Positions 10,443 to 19,768 of a stretch of 57,245 nt of DNA are shown one piece after another (within the stretch, counting starts at the first letter, position 1; each line of letters begins with the position of its first letter). This stretch comes from an uncultured Kiritimatiellota bacterium. GTDB lineage: Bacteria; Verrucomicrobiota; Kiritimatiellia; RFP12; UBA1067. The translations under genes were made by a program, and so were the position numbers. A model generated the notes under the pieces. That model worked only from the letters and a program-made list of their open reading frames with translations, searched no databases and was not told the origin of the DNA. The stretch is from positions 1 to 57,245 of the forward strand of contig CAKTZA010000016.1 in assembly GCA_934635045.1 (NCBI GenBank). The letters run 5' to 3'.

Positions 10443-10693
10443 GCGTGCTTTCTCTCAAGATGGTCGTAGTAGTCGCAGGTGTCGGCTTCGGGAGCCTCAA
10501 TTGGGATGATGCCAATCATGCGGCGGACTTCGGGCGAGATTCCGTCGTCAGCCGTCTCGCAGGCGGTTTTAAGCCCCTTGATGAACCCGACCAGCAATTC
10601 GGAAACCGTCGTCTGGCGCTGGTTCGCGTAGGCGCGGACGAAATCAAGGTATTCGCCCGGCAGCCGAATCGACATTCTCGCATCTGCGTACAT
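10439..10693 (-). CDS. antitoxin of the PIN toxin, ribbon-helix-helix-like
   Basis: An 84-residue protein whose N-terminal half (MSIRLPGEYLDFVRAYAN, then TVSELLVGFIKGL) looks like a ribbon-helix-helix DNA-binding domain of the DUF6364 kind. The acidic C-terminal half would wrap the toxin. The ATG at 10693 has AAAGGA 6 nt upstream; an internal ATG at 10675 is possible but lacks a good ribosome-binding site. Such antitoxins usually repress their own promoter with the toxin as co-repressor. Confidence 0.75.
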   Translation of the reverse strand: MYADARMSIRLPGEYLDFVRAYANQRQTTVSELLVGFIKGLKTACETADDGISPEVRRMIGIIPIEAPEADTCDYYDHLERKHA

Positions 10694-10720
10694 ACAAAGT
10701 CCTTTCGCTTGTCAGCACAT

Positions 10721-10729
10721 AGTATACCA
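10721..10729 (-). promoter_or_regulatory. extended -10 promoter of the toxin-antitoxin pair
   Basis: On the minus strand, TGG followed by TATACT (hexamer complementary to 10721-10726). The leader to the ATG at 10693 is about 20 nt. Confidence 0.6.
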
Positions 10730-10765
10730 CAATTCTGTGTGCGCATGTCTGCTCGATGCGGGATA

Positions 10766-10774
10766 TGGTATAAT
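10766..10774 (+). promoter_or_regulatory. extended -10 promoter of argH
   Basis: TGG followed by TATAAT (10769-10774). It ends 8 nt before the argH ATG, implying a leaderless or near-leaderless mRNA. Confidence 0.65.
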
Positions 10775-10782
10775 CTCCCGCC

Positions 10783-12168
10783 ATGAAGAAGCAGACCATC
10801 ACCGACAACACCATTGATTCCGACGTGCTGACCTACACGGTCGGCGAAGACCCCGTTCTCGACCTCGCGCTCGCGAAGTGGGACTGCATGGGCACCGCCG
10901 CGCACGTGACGATGCTCTCCGAGATGAAGGGGCTGAAGAAGCCGATCGTCACGAAGGCCGAGGCGGCGAAGGTGCGCAAGGAGCTCGCGCGGATCGTCCG
11001 CGTCGCCGCCGAGGGGAAGTTCGCCATCCGCGAGGACGACCAGGACGTCCACATGGCCGTCGAGCGTCTGCTGACCGAGCGGCTCGGCGACCTTGGCAAG
11101 AAGATCCACACGGGCCGCTCCCGCAACGACCAGGTGGCCGTGGACGTGCGCCTGCACATGAAGAGCGAGATCCTCGAGACGGAGAAGGAGGTCTGCGCGC
11201 TCGCGGCGGAGCTCTGCTCGTTCGGCTTCGACGCGGGGCCGATTCCGCTCGTCGGGCGCACGCATCTGCAGCCCGCGATGCCGTCCACGGTCGAGATGTG
11301 GGCGACGGGCCACGCCGAGATGATCGTCGACCAGCTCGCGAACTTCGAGGCGGCCTACGCGCTCGCCGACCTGAACCCGCTCGGCTCCGCCGCCGGCTAC
11401 GGCGTGCCGCTGCCGCTCGACCGCGCGCGCACGACGCAGCTGCTCGGCTTCCGGCGCACGCTGCACAACTGCTTCGGCGCGTCGATGGCGCGCGGCGAAT
11501 GCGAGGCGAGCCTCCTCTCGGCCCTCGCGCAGCTCATGTGCGTCCTCTCGCGCCTCGCCGAGGACCTGATCCTCTTCTCGATGCCGGAGTTCGCCTACTT
11601 CAAGCTGCCGCGCGCCTACTGTACGGGCTCGTCGATCATGCCGCAGAAGTTCAACCCCGACGTGCTGGAGCTCGTGCGCGGCAAGACGGCGCAGGTCATC
11701 GGCTGGCAGACGGCGGCCCTCACGCTCCTCCACGCGATGCCGGGCGGCTACAATCGCGACTTGCAGGACGCGAAGCTCCTCTACATGAAGGGGCTGGAGA
11801 CGACGCGCACGACGCTCCGCATTCTCGCGAAGGTCGTCGCGGGGCTGAAGGTCAACGCGGACAACTGCCGCGAGGCGTTCACGCCGGGCGTCTTCGCGAC
11901 GGACGTCGCGCTCGCGAAGGTCGCGGCGGGGATGCCGTGGCGCGACGCCTACCACGCGGTGCGCGACCAGTTCGCCGCGCTCTACGAAGGCAAGCCGGCC
12001 GAAGTCGCGAACCTTGACCCGGACAAACAGGTCGCGCTGAAGACGCACGAGGGCACGTGCCTCGGGCTCGACCACGAGCTGTACCAGACGCGCATCTCCG
12101 AGGCCGTCGCCTCGGCCGACCGCCGCCTCGCCGCGCTGGAGACGTGCTGCCGGCGACTGCTGAAGTGA
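10783..12168 (+). CDS. argH: argininosuccinate lyase
   Basis: The last step of arginine synthesis: argininosuccinate to arginine and fumarate, in the cytoplasm. The 461-residue length is typical. The fumarase/aspartase superfamily signature GSSIMPQKFNP is at about residues 281-291 and contains the catalytic Ser; TGRSRNDQVAVDVRL (about 110-124) and VGRTHLQPAMPSTV (about 160) are the other two conserved blocks. The start follows directly on a -10 element. No other arg gene is nearby. Confidence 0.97.
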   Translation: MKKQTITDNTIDSDVLTYTVGEDPVLDLALAKWDCMGTAAHVTMLSEMKGLKKPIVTKAEAAKVRKELARIVRVAAEGKFAIREDDQDVHMAVERLLTERLGDLGKKIHTGRSRNDQVAVDVRLHMKSEILETEKEVCALAAELCSFGFDAGPIPLVGRTHLQPAMPSTVEMWATGHAEMIVDQLANFEAAYALADLNPLGSAAGYGVPLPLDRARTTQLLGFRRTLHNCFGASMARGECEASLLSALAQLMCVLSRLAEDLILFSMPEFAYFKLPRAYCTGSSIMPQKFNPDVLELVRGKTAQVIGWQTAALTLLHAMPGGYNRDLQDAKLLYMKGLETTRTTLRILAKVVAGLKVNADNCREAFTPGVFATDVALAKVAAGMPWRDAYHAVRDQFAALYEGKPAEVANLDPDKQVALKTHEGTCLGLDHELYQTRISEAVASADRRLAALETCCRRLLK

Positions 12169-12197
12169 AGGCGCGGCCGCCGAAAGCATCAGGGGTG

Positions 12198-12206
12198 TGA
12201 TATAAT
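12198..12206 (+). promoter_or_regulatory. extended -10 promoter of ruvB
   Basis: TGA followed by TATAAT (12201-12206), ending 9 nt before the ATG at 12216. No convincing -35 or Shine-Dalgarno sequence. Confidence 0.6.
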
Positions 12207-12215
12207 ACCGTTCCT

Positions 12216-13205
12216 ATGGCGAAGGAGAGACAGAGCGAGGAGCTGAACCGTTCGACGGCATTCGACAACCGGCTGCGTCCGACGGACTTTCAGGGGTTCG
12301 TCGGGCAGGAGAAGGTGCGCGACCGCCTGCTGCTGGCCGTGAAGGCCGCGAAGGATCGCGGCGAGTCGCTTGATCACGTGCTGTTCTCCGGCCCGCCCGG
12401 CCTCGGCAAGACGACGCTCAGCTACATCCTCGGCGAGGCGATGGGCGTGAACGTGAAGACGACGTCGGGGCCCGTCATCACGAAGCCTGGCGACCTCGCG
12501 GGGCTCCTGACGTCGCTGGAGCCGGGCGATATCGTCTTCATCGACGAGATCCACCGCATGGCAAAGACGGTCGAGGAATACCTCTACTCCGCGATGGAGG
12601 ACTACGCGATCGACATCATGCTCGACCAGGGACCGAACGCGCGCTCCGTGCGCCTCGACCTGCCGCGCTTCACGCTCGTGGGCGCGACGACGCGCATCGG
12701 GCTCATCGCCGCGCCCCTGCGCGCGCGCTTCGGGCTCGTGAACCGTCTCTCCTACTACGAGCCGCCGGAACTCGCCGAGATCGTGAACCGCTCGGCGGCG
12801 AAGCTCGGCGTGGACATCGATGCGGACGGTGCGCTGGAGATTGCGCGCCGGAGCCGCGGCACGCCCCGCATCGCGAACAACCTGCTGCGGCGCGTCCGCG
12901 ATTATGCGCAGGTCAAGGCCGGCAACTTCATCACGGGCGACGTGGCGACGGCCTCGCTGTCGCTCCTGGAGATCGATCCGCACGGCCTCGACGAAATGGA
13001 CCGGAAGATCTTGGAGACGATCTGCGTGAAGTTCGGCGGTGGACCCGTCGGGCTTTCCACGATTGCCGTCTCCGTCAGTGAGGAGCCGGACACGATCGAG
13101 GAGGCCTACGAGCCGTTCCTGATCATGGAGGGGTATCTGGAGCGGACGCCGAAAGGCCGCGTCGCGACGAACCTGGCCTATCGGACGCTGGGCCTGCAGA
13201 AATAA
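12216..13205 (+). CDS. ruvB: Holliday junction branch migration ATPase RuvB
   Basis: A hexameric AAA+ motor that drives branch migration with RuvA. The 329 residues match the usual 330-350. It has Walker A SGPPGLGKTT (about 59-68), Walker B and DEIH near 108, sensor 1 GATTRIG, arginine finger region PLRARFG (about 167), and the C-terminal winged helix with GGGPVGLSTIA. ruvA and ruvC are not in the window. Confidence 0.97.
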   Translation: MAKERQSEELNRSTAFDNRLRPTDFQGFVGQEKVRDRLLLAVKAAKDRGESLDHVLFSGPPGLGKTTLSYILGEAMGVNVKTTSGPVITKPGDLAGLLTSLEPGDIVFIDEIHRMAKTVEEYLYSAMEDYAIDIMLDQGPNARSVRLDLPRFTLVGATTRIGLIAAPLRARFGLVNRLSYYEPPELAEIVNRSAAKLGVDIDADGALEIARRSRGTPRIANNLLRRVRDYAQVKAGNFITGDVATASLSLLEIDPHGLDEMDRKILETICVKFGGGPVGLSTIAVSVSEEPDTIEEAYEPFLIMEGYLERTPKGRVATNLAYRTLGLQK

Positions 13206-13206
13206 G

Positions 13207-13225
13207 GCGGGGCGCAACGCCCCGC
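13207..13225. terminator. hairpin between convergent genes
   Basis: Arms GCGGGGCG (13207-13214) and CGCCCCGC (13218-13225) with a 3-nt loop. It lies between the ruvB stop and the end of the convergent rubredoxin-fusion gene, so it could serve both. The following sequence is only weakly T-rich. Confidence 0.5.
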
Positions 13226-13234
13226 GCGAGCTTT

Positions 13235-13843
13235 CTAAATCCGCTCGAAGTCGCTGGCCGGGTGCTTGCAGATCGGGCAGATGAAGTCCTTCGGCAGCTC
13301 CTCGCCCTCGTAGACGTAGCCGCAGATGATGCAGCGCCAGCCGCGCTTCGCCGTTTCCGTTTTCGGCTGTGGATTCGGCTTGATGGCGCGCTGGTAGTAG
13401 GAGTAGGTCGCCGTCTCTTCGTCGGACGAGACAAGCGCGTCCGTGACGTCGGCGAGGAAGAGCAGGTGCGTGCCGAGGTCGATTGTCTGGAACACCTTCG
13501 CGCTGATGATCGCGTTCGTGTTCTTGTCGATGGCTCGGACGCCGTTCGCGAGACGCGGCGCGGGGAAGTCCGCGAACTTGTCGACGGTCGCGCCGCTCTG
13601 GAAGCCGAAGCGCCTGAAGAGGTCGAACGACGCCGATTCGGCGATGACGGAGACGTTGAAGACGCCCGTGCGTGCGATCATGCCGCAGGTGTGGTTCGTC
13701 TTGTTGACGGCCACGCACACGCGCAACGGGTCGTTCGTGACCTGCTGGAACGTGTTGACGATGCAGCCGTTGTCCTTTTCGCCTTCGCGCGCCGTGAGCA
13801 CGTAGAGGCCGTAGCCGATCTTGAACATTGCCTTCGTATCCAT
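13235..13843 (-). CDS. flavin reductase-like / rubredoxin fusion protein
   Basis: A 202-residue electron-transfer protein. Residues 1 to about 150 are a flavin-reductase-like (FMN-binding split-barrel) domain: GYGLYVLTAREGEKDNGC near the start and NTFQQVTNDPLRVCVAVN. The C-terminal ~45 residues are a rubredoxin with CIICGY and CPIC iron-binding knuckles. This matches the high-molecular-weight rubredoxin of acetogens and oxygen-detoxifying systems in anaerobes, where it passes electrons to flavodiiron proteins; that role here is inference. The ATG at 13843 has AAGGAG 9 nt upstream. A longer frame from TTG at 13906 is less likely. Confidence 0.85.
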   Translation of the reverse strand: MDTKAMFKIGYGLYVLTAREGEKDNGCIVNTFQQVTNDPLRVCVAVNKTNHTCGMIARTGVFNVSVIAESASFDLFRRFGFQSGATVDKFADFPAPRLANGVRAIDKNTNAIISAKVFQTIDLGTHLLFLADVTDALVSSDEETATYSYYQRAIKPNPQPKTETAKRGWRCIICGYVYEGEELPKDFICPICKHPASDFERI

Positions 13844-13911
13844 AGTCTGACTCCTTGATTTGTGGTGATTCCGAAAACGGGTGCCGCCATACGCGCCGCC
13901 CAACAAGGAGA

Positions 13912-13940
13912 AATATAGCAGGAATTCCCGTCGGTGTCAA
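13912..13940 (-). promoter_or_regulatory. sigma-70 promoter of the rubredoxin fusion gene
   Basis: On the minus strand, TTGACA (complement of 13935-13940), a 17-nt spacer and TATATT (complement of 13912-13917) preceded by TGC. It is divergent from the JetA promoter about 45 bp away. Confidence 0.75.
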
Positions 13941-13980
13941 TCGACCGTGGTGCGTCGGTCTGAAGAGCTGACGCGCATTA

Positions 13981-13989
13981 TGCTATAAT
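13981..13989 (+). promoter_or_regulatory. extended -10 promoter of the Wadjet-like operon
   Basis: TGC followed by TATAAT (13984-13989), ending 6 nt before the JetA ATG. A weak TGAAGA sits 17 nt upstream. Leaderless transcription is implied. Confidence 0.65.
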
Positions 13990-13995
13990 ACCCCC

Positions 13996-15600
13996 ATGAA
14001 ACGGAGGTGGGACAACTGGTCGGATGACTTGTTTGCGGCGGCGGCGCGAGTGGGCGTTTCACGTGAGCCGAATGCGTCTGCGTCCGAATCGGTGCGGCTC
14101 ATCGATTCGCCGCTGGTCGCCTCGACCGCTGAATGGGTCGGCGGAAAGATCAAGGAGCTTGGGAGCCTCCTTGCCGCAGATCACGCCGTCGAGTATGTGG
14201 CGATTCTGCGGGCGTTCGCCGAATTCCGTCAGCATCACGAACCCGAACCGCTTCATGAGGACATTGCGCGCGCCGTCTGCGGCGAAACGCCCGATCCGTT
14301 TGCCGAACTGACGCTCAAGAGCGATCTTCGCCAGCTGAAGGACTGGGGGCTCGTCACCGAACGAATCGAGAAGGAGCGGTTGCGCGGCTATCGGGACAAC
14401 CGCCGCACGAAGTTCCGTTATCGGCTTTGCGAGGAGGCCGCCCAGTTCGTTGCGTGGCTGGAGGAACGGCGAAACCGTCCGTTGGATGCGGGTGGGGGCG
14501 ACATCACCGGCAATCTCCTCGACCTCCAGTGTTCTCTGCTACATGAACTTCGGCGCAAACTCCGCACGGTGGCGCCGACGGGGACGGATGCCGATACCGC
14601 CGGTGATGTCCTCTACCGCGTCGAGCAGATGCGTGTCTATGTCGATGCGACTGCGCGGACATTGCAGGCCTTGAACCTGCGGCTTCTCTCGTTCGGTGCG
14701 GAATCGTTCGCGGCGGACGCGGCCAAGCCTGTTGTCGATGAACTCGCGCTCTTCCTGGACCGATTCGGGCGGCGCTTCGGTGTCTTGCGCGAGGAGATTG
14801 TCCAGGATCTCACGGAACTGCGGCGTCCGAATCAGGCGGCGCGTTGGGCAATGTGTGCGGACGTCCTTCGTGCCGAGGCGTCGAAATTCCGCCACATTGC
14901 GTCAATGCGCATTCCCGATGCGGCCGCGATTCTTTCCGATGCCGCCCGGTTCTACGAGCCCGACGGCGCACTTGTCGATTTGATGCAACGCATCGTCGAT
15001 TCGGCACGCAAGGTCTGGGGCAAGCTCAACGCAAAGCTGCGTGAACTTGAACGCCGCAACCATCGTCTTGAAGACCTTGGCGTGCGGATTGCCGAACTTG
15101 CGAAAATGGATGAGGATGTCGTTCCCTACGGCTGGTTTCGCCGGTTGCTGGAGACGGCGGCGATGCGGGGCGATGCGCAAATACAATCTGATGGCTCAAA
15201 GTCGGTTCACCCGCTTCCGAAAGCCTCTGCGAAGGTCAAGGCGAGAAAGACCGTCACATGGATTACGCCGCGAACGGTCGGCGAAAAGGCGGATATCGCC
15301 TCCATTTCCCAGGTGCGTGGTGCGCGACTGAAAGACTGGCTCAAAACATGCGCCCTTTATCCCGAAGAATCGACAACGCGACTCTCGTCCCTCGTTCCGC
15401 AGACGTTCGACGATTTTCCGAATGTTGTCCAGTTGATTGAATACACGTGCCTTGGCCGTGGCGAGAAAGGCCGCCGCTATCTTGATGTCACCGCGCGAGA
15501 ACTGTCCGAAGCGGCGACGTTGACTGGTGTCGGGTGTATGTTGACCTGCAACGATTTGGTTCTCGCGAAAGCGCAAAAGGAATCCGAACATGAAGATTGA
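13996..15600 (+). CDS. Wadjet-like JetA (MukF/kleisin-type subunit)
   Basis: A 534-residue protein that begins the SMC-type defence operon. The N-terminal ~170 residues look like a winged-helix domain (SDLRQLKDWGLVTERI, then RRTKFRYRLCEEAAQFVAWLE). This resembles the DUF2397-type JetA families and MukF. The middle is predicted helical and coiled-coil; the C-terminal part (about 425-534) has short ordered blocks. In Wadjet, JetA bridges the JetC heads and recruits JetB. It overlaps JetB by 11 nt. The assignment rests mainly on operon order and weak sequence resemblance; the subtype (DUF2397-2399 set or another) is uncertain. Confidence 0.72.
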   Translation: MKRRWDNWSDDLFAAAARVGVSREPNASASESVRLIDSPLVASTAEWVGGKIKELGSLLAADHAVEYVAILRAFAEFRQHHEPEPLHEDIARAVCGETPDPFAELTLKSDLRQLKDWGLVTERIEKERLRGYRDNRRTKFRYRLCEEAAQFVAWLEERRNRPLDAGGGDITGNLLDLQCSLLHELRRKLRTVAPTGTDADTAGDVLYRVEQMRVYVDATARTLQALNLRLLSFGAESFAADAAKPVVDELALFLDRFGRRFGVLREEIVQDLTELRRPNQAARWAMCADVLRAEASKFRHIASMRIPDAAAILSDAARFYEPDGALVDLMQRIVDSARKVWGKLNAKLRELERRNHRLEDLGVRIAELAKMDEDVVPYGWFRRLLETAAMRGDAQIQSDGSKSVHPLPKASAKVKARKTVTWITPRTVGEKADIASISQVRGARLKDWLKTCALYPEESTTRLSSLVPQTFDDFPNVVQLIEYTCLGRGEKGRRYLDVTARELSEAATLTGVGCMLTCNDLVLAKAQKESEHED

Positions 15601-16258
15601 AGAACTGCTCGACCGAGGTGACCAGACATCCGTCCTCATGCAGACGGCCCTGAACATCCTGATGGAGTCGCCGTATTTCTACAAGACGGACGACGAACGC
15701 ACCTTTCTCGTGCTGCAGCGGTATCGTCAGGCGTTCGCGGCGTTCTTCGACAAGTGCTTTGGATGGACGCTCGTGATGGACGCGAAATGCGCACGTCTCT
15801 ACAAGCCGAAATGGTACAACGAGGCGATCACGCCACCGAATCGGGACATGTTCGGCTTCACGCGCCGTGATGAATGTCTTGGCTTTCTGCTGCTGTTGGA
15901 GTTCTTTGAGAGGGAGGCTCGCGAACAGGGCGTGGCGGCGGACGACCGCGACAACCTGCGCATCCGCTTCGGCGACTGGCTTGAATACGCGGCGGCGCGG
16001 TTCCGCGAACTGCTGCCGGAGAAGCGCGCGCTGTATACGGACGAGAAGGTGCGGCAGATCCTGCGTGGCCTGATGCCGGCGTTGGAACGCTATCGCTTCC
16101 TGCGCAGGATCAGGCCGTCCGCCGACGAATCGGTCAGCGAGGCGGAGACGATTTGGGAGTGCCTGCCGGCCCTTTGGCACTATCAGGCGGCGCAGCTCGC
16201 CGAGCCGATCTTGCCCCCTTCGGAGGCGGCGAAGGCGCATGAGGAGGGCCTGGCATGA
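15590..16258 (+). CDS. Wadjet-like JetB (MukE-type subunit)
   Basis: A 222-residue protein. An N-terminal winged-helix-like part (LLDRGDQTSVLMQTALNIL, then a strand with DERTFLVLQRYRQAFAAFF) is followed by FTRRDECLGFLLLLEFFERE. That block resembles the RRxY-L-L-L-L-LE block of DUF2398/DUF4194-type JetB proteins. The final ~60 residues are likely a second winged helix. JetB is the MukE-like accessory subunit that binds JetA and DNA. It starts within the end of JetA and overlaps JetC by 4 nt (ATGA), so the three are translationally coupled. Confidence 0.7.
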   Translation: MKIEELLDRGDQTSVLMQTALNILMESPYFYKTDDERTFLVLQRYRQAFAAFFDKCFGWTLVMDAKCARLYKPKWYNEAITPPNRDMFGFTRRDECLGFLLLLEFFEREAREQGVAADDRDNLRIRFGDWLEYAAARFRELLPEKRALYTDEKVRQILRGLMPALERYRFLRRIRPSADESVSEAETIWECLPALWHYQAAQLAEPILPPSEAAKAHEEGLA

Positions 16259-19200
16259 AGGTCTCGGACAACTACCGCATCACGGCCGTTCGCCTCGTGG
16301 AGTTCCACAATCTTGGCACCACGACCGTTGACATTCCTGAAGGCGGGCATCTCTTTTTGCTGGGCGACAACGGATCCGGCAAGACGACGCTTCTCGATGC
16401 GATTCATCTTGTCCTCTCCGCCGGACGCGACATGGAATTCAATTCCGCCGCACGTGTCGCGGGGGCGAAGGATGCCGGTGGACGCACAATCCAAGGCATC
16501 GTCCTCCGCTACAACGCCGTGACGGGCCGCGCAGCGCGCGAGACGGGCATCACCTACGCGGCCGTTGAACTGCGGTCGATGACGGATGCGAACAAGGTCG
16601 TCTCGTTCGCGGTCGGTTTTTCGGCGGAAGGGTTGGATATCGCCTACCAGAGTTGGGGCGGCGTGGCGTCTGTCCCCGTCCGCGCCTTGCCGCTCACGGT
16701 TGCGGAAGAAGGTCGCCTCCGCGCCGCAACACAGGCCGAGTTCAAGCGTGCGTTGACGGGCGGAAACTTTGTGGGCGGCAAATACTTTGGCCACATCGGC
16801 GATTATCGCGAGGCGGTTGCCAAGCGTCTCTTTGGTGGCGAATCCAAGTATGCGGATGTCTGCAAGCTCTTGCGGACGGGCAAGGCCTATCGGGAGATCG
16901 CCGCGCGCGCAACGAACTACGATGAACTCTTTCGGCAACTTTTGGAAGATCCGGCGCGCGAGACGTTCGAGCCGCTTCTCACGGGCTTGCGCGAACTGGA
17001 GGAAAGCAAGGGGCGGCTCGACCAGATTGACGAGCGAGCCCGTTACTTGACGGATCTCAGACGTCGGCGAGACCAGCTTGCGAATGCACGGCTTCAGACG
17101 TCCGTCATCGCGTGGGCCGAAGCGGAAGCGGCGCGTGTCCGCGCGGCAACGGAAGCCGAAAGGCTTGGGGTTGCCGAGACAGCGGGCCAATCGGAAGTGA
17201 AGGAGCTCGAATCGTCCGCTCAGGCGGCGCGGGTCGAGACGGAACGCGCGCGCGAACGGCTGGACGATCTCCGGCAGAAGGATGCGACGGGGCTTCTCGG
17301 GCGTGAGAAGTCCGTCGTGGCGCGTCTGGTCGAATGCCGACGTCGTGCCGACGAGGAAGCGTCGCGCCTTTCCGAAGAGACGGCCCGTGTGCGCAGGGCG
17401 GCCAAGGCCCGTGTACAGGCCGTGTCCCTGTGTGCGGACATCTTGCGGCGCGCGGGCGAGACGATTCAGAAAACGAGCCGCGAAGCGGATTTTGCGTGCG
17501 GTGAACTCACGGACGCGCTTTTCGCGGCAGATCCCCTGCGCGAGACGGCTGCGTGTACGCAGGTGTTTGCGGCCTTTGGCCCGACGCTCGGTCAGGCCCG
17601 TGACGAGCGGATGACGCGAAGCTACGAGGCGCGGCAACGCGCCACGGATGCGGCGACGGCAACGGAGGAGGCCGAGAAGGTCTGTGCGCAGTTGCGGACG
17701 CGCAAGGAGAATGTTCCTGCGATTCCCGGCTTTACGGATCTTCAGGCGACACTTCGGCAGAATATGCTCTCGGTACGGAGCGTGTATGAGCTTCTGGAAC
17801 CGGCGTCTGGCTGTGACGCGCGGCATCTTGCGCTGCTGGAGCAACTGGCGGGTGAGGCATTTTTGGCGACGCTTGTGACGGACGAGAAGGAGGCGGATCG
17901 CGTCCGTCAGCTCGCGTGGCAGGAGAAAGCTTCTGTTGCTGTCGCCGTGCGCGAAGAAGTGAGCGGGGATGTCACGGCGCTCACGCCGTGGCTTGGAAAC
18001 TTCATCTCGTTTGAAGAGTCCGATCCTGTGGCCGTCAGGTTGCTGGCGCGGCAATTGGCGTCCAGTGGCGCACCGCAGGACGGAACGTTCTTGTCTATCA
18101 AGACATGGGCGTTCCGCGACCGTGCGGCCCCGTTGCCGAACGGGCGGCCCCGGCTCATCGGACGCAAGGCGCGCGCGGCAGAACTGGCGCGGCAGCAGCG
18201 CGAAGCCGAGGAGCGTCTGGCGGCTGCGCGGCGTGCGCAGAAGGCGGCGGAGAGGGATTTGCAGGCCGCAGAAGCGTCCGAACGTGCCGTGCGGCAACTG
18301 GAATCTGCCATTGAGACGGTGCGGAACGAGATTCGCGAAGCCGTCGAGAACGTACGCCGCGCACGGGAACAGGAGGCGACGCAGGAGACGTTGCGGGCGC
18401 GGACGCAGACCGTCGCCGAGGAGCGTGCGCGGGAGGTGGCGGACGTCCAGGAAGAATTGGATGACCTTCGGCTCAAGATGCGGGCCGAGGGCGTCGACGC
18501 ATCGCTGGAGAAACGAATCGCGGCGGCGACAAAGACCCTGCACCAAAAGGATGAGGCTGCGCAAAGAATCCAGCAGCAAATCGGTGTGATGCGCGGACGG
18601 CTGGAGACCCTGACGAAGATGCGTCAAGCACAGGAAGCCGAAGCGGCGTCCGCACAGGCACGCGCGGCGGCGTCGGCTGAGGCGTTTGCGAATGGCCTGC
18701 AAGAGGGCGAGTCCATCGCGGATGGTGCCGCGCGGCTTTGCCCCGCCTGTGTGCAGGCGACGGATTTTGCGGCCTTGCGTGAGCAGTGCATTGGCGATGC
18801 GCGTGTGGCCGAGACGGAAATACGGCGAATGATTCGCGAGCAGAAGGGCGAGACGTTTTCGTTTTCCTTCGATGCCGAGGCGAATCGGCTTGCAGATCGG
18901 CGCGGAAGCGAACTGGACGAGGTTCTGGCGGATGAGACGCGAAGGCTCGCAGAATTGAAGGGGGCCATCAACCAGAAGAGCCGCGAAGTCTTCGAGCGCA
19001 TCTTCATGGGCGAGGTGATGAATCGGCTCTACCGTGATCTTCTGCAGATCGAGAACTTGGCACGGCGGATCCAGCAAAAACTGGCGGGGCGCCGCTTTGG
19101 GTCGAACCGCTACACATTCGAGTTGACGCCCGTTCCCGCATACGAGCGGTTCGTCAAGCAGATACGCAACGTGAATGTAGGTTCAGGGGAGGACAAGGAT

Positions 19201-19749
19201 GAACTGCGCGAGACGTTAGCAGAACACCGAGACGAAATCCTAAACGCCGAAATCGACCAGATTCCAGAGATTCTCGACTATCGGCGGTGGTTCCGCTTCC
19301 AGCTGAAGGTGCTGACGGAGAACGAGGAGGGACGCGTCATCGACCGAAAGGTCAAGAGCCTCGGTTCGGGTGGCGAACAGGCCGTGCCAAACTATCTGCT
19401 CATTTTGACGGTGGCGGAGTTCCTGTATCATGGCGGTGAGCGCAATGACCCTCCGAAATGTGCGCCACTGCTCTTTGACGAGGCGTTCTATGGCATTGAT
19501 GCGGCGCGACGGGACCAGCTGCTCGCGTTCGCCGACGACCTTGGGCTCCAATTGTTCGTCTCATCGCCCGATCAGGATGGCGTCAAGCGCGAGATCAGCC
19601 ATTCGGTCTCGCTCATCGTCATCAAGGACGAGAATCTTGACGTTCATCTGAGTCCGATTGTCTGGCGAAACGTAAACACGCAAGGCGATTTCTTCGGTAC
19701 GCCGACAGATTCGGGCGTTGGCATGAAGGTGTTGGCGGAGACTAATTGA
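16255..19749 (+). CDS. Wadjet-like JetC (SMC/MukB-type ATPase)
   Basis: A 1164-residue SMC-like ATPase. Walker A GDNGSGKTT is at about residues 36-44, the ABC signature region GSGGEQAVPN near 1037, and Walker B LLFDEAFYGID near 1074, followed by an H-loop-like SSPDQDG. Long coiled coils (about 280-500 and 650-960) flank a globular hinge-like part (about 500-640). A CPAC knuckle lies at about residue 829 in the second coiled coil. In Wadjet complexes JetC dimers extrude DNA loops to test for small circular DNA. The composition is slightly less GC-rich than the housekeeping genes. The stop at 19749 is followed by 19 nt before the remnant nuclease gene. Confidence 0.85.
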   Translation: MKVSDNYRITAVRLVEFHNLGTTTVDIPEGGHLFLLGDNGSGKTTLLDAIHLVLSAGRDMEFNSAARVAGAKDAGGRTIQGIVLRYNAVTGRAARETGITYAAVELRSMTDANKVVSFAVGFSAEGLDIAYQSWGGVASVPVRALPLTVAEEGRLRAATQAEFKRALTGGNFVGGKYFGHIGDYREAVAKRLFGGESKYADVCKLLRTGKAYREIAARATNYDELFRQLLEDPARETFEPLLTGLRELEESKGRLDQIDERARYLTDLRRRRDQLANARLQTSVIAWAEAEAARVRAATEAERLGVAETAGQSEVKELESSAQAARVETERARERLDDLRQKDATGLLGREKSVVARLVECRRRADEEASRLSEETARVRRAAKARVQAVSLCADILRRAGETIQKTSREADFACGELTDALFAADPLRETAACTQVFAAFGPTLGQARDERMTRSYEARQRATDAATATEEAEKVCAQLRTRKENVPAIPGFTDLQATLRQNMLSVRSVYELLEPASGCDARHLALLEQLAGEAFLATLVTDEKEADRVRQLAWQEKASVAVAVREEVSGDVTALTPWLGNFISFEESDPVAVRLLARQLASSGAPQDGTFLSIKTWAFRDRAAPLPNGRPRLIGRKARAAELARQQREAEERLAAARRAQKAAERDLQAAEASERAVRQLESAIETVRNEIREAVENVRRAREQEATQETLRARTQTVAEERAREVADVQEELDDLRLKMRAEGVDASLEKRIAAATKTLHQKDEAAQRIQQQIGVMRGRLETLTKMRQAQEAEAASAQARAAASAEAFANGLQEGESIADGAARLCPACVQATDFAALREQCIGDARVAETEIRRMIREQKGETFSFSFDAEANRLADRRGSELDEVLADETRRLAELKGAINQKSREVFERIFMGEVMNRLYRDLLQIENLARRIQQKLAGRRFGSNRYTFELTPVPAYERFVKQIRNVNVGSGEDKDELRETLAEHRDEILNAEIDQIPEILDYRRWFRFQLKVLTENEEGRVIDRKVKSLGSGGEQAVPNYLLILTVAEFLYHGGERNDPPKCAPLLFDEAFYGIDAARRDQLLAFADDLGLQLFVSSPDQDGVKREISHSVSLIVIKDENLDVHLSPIVWRNVNTQGDFFGTPTDSGVGMKVLAETN

Positions 19750-19768
19750 CTTATAGGGAGGCAATAGG

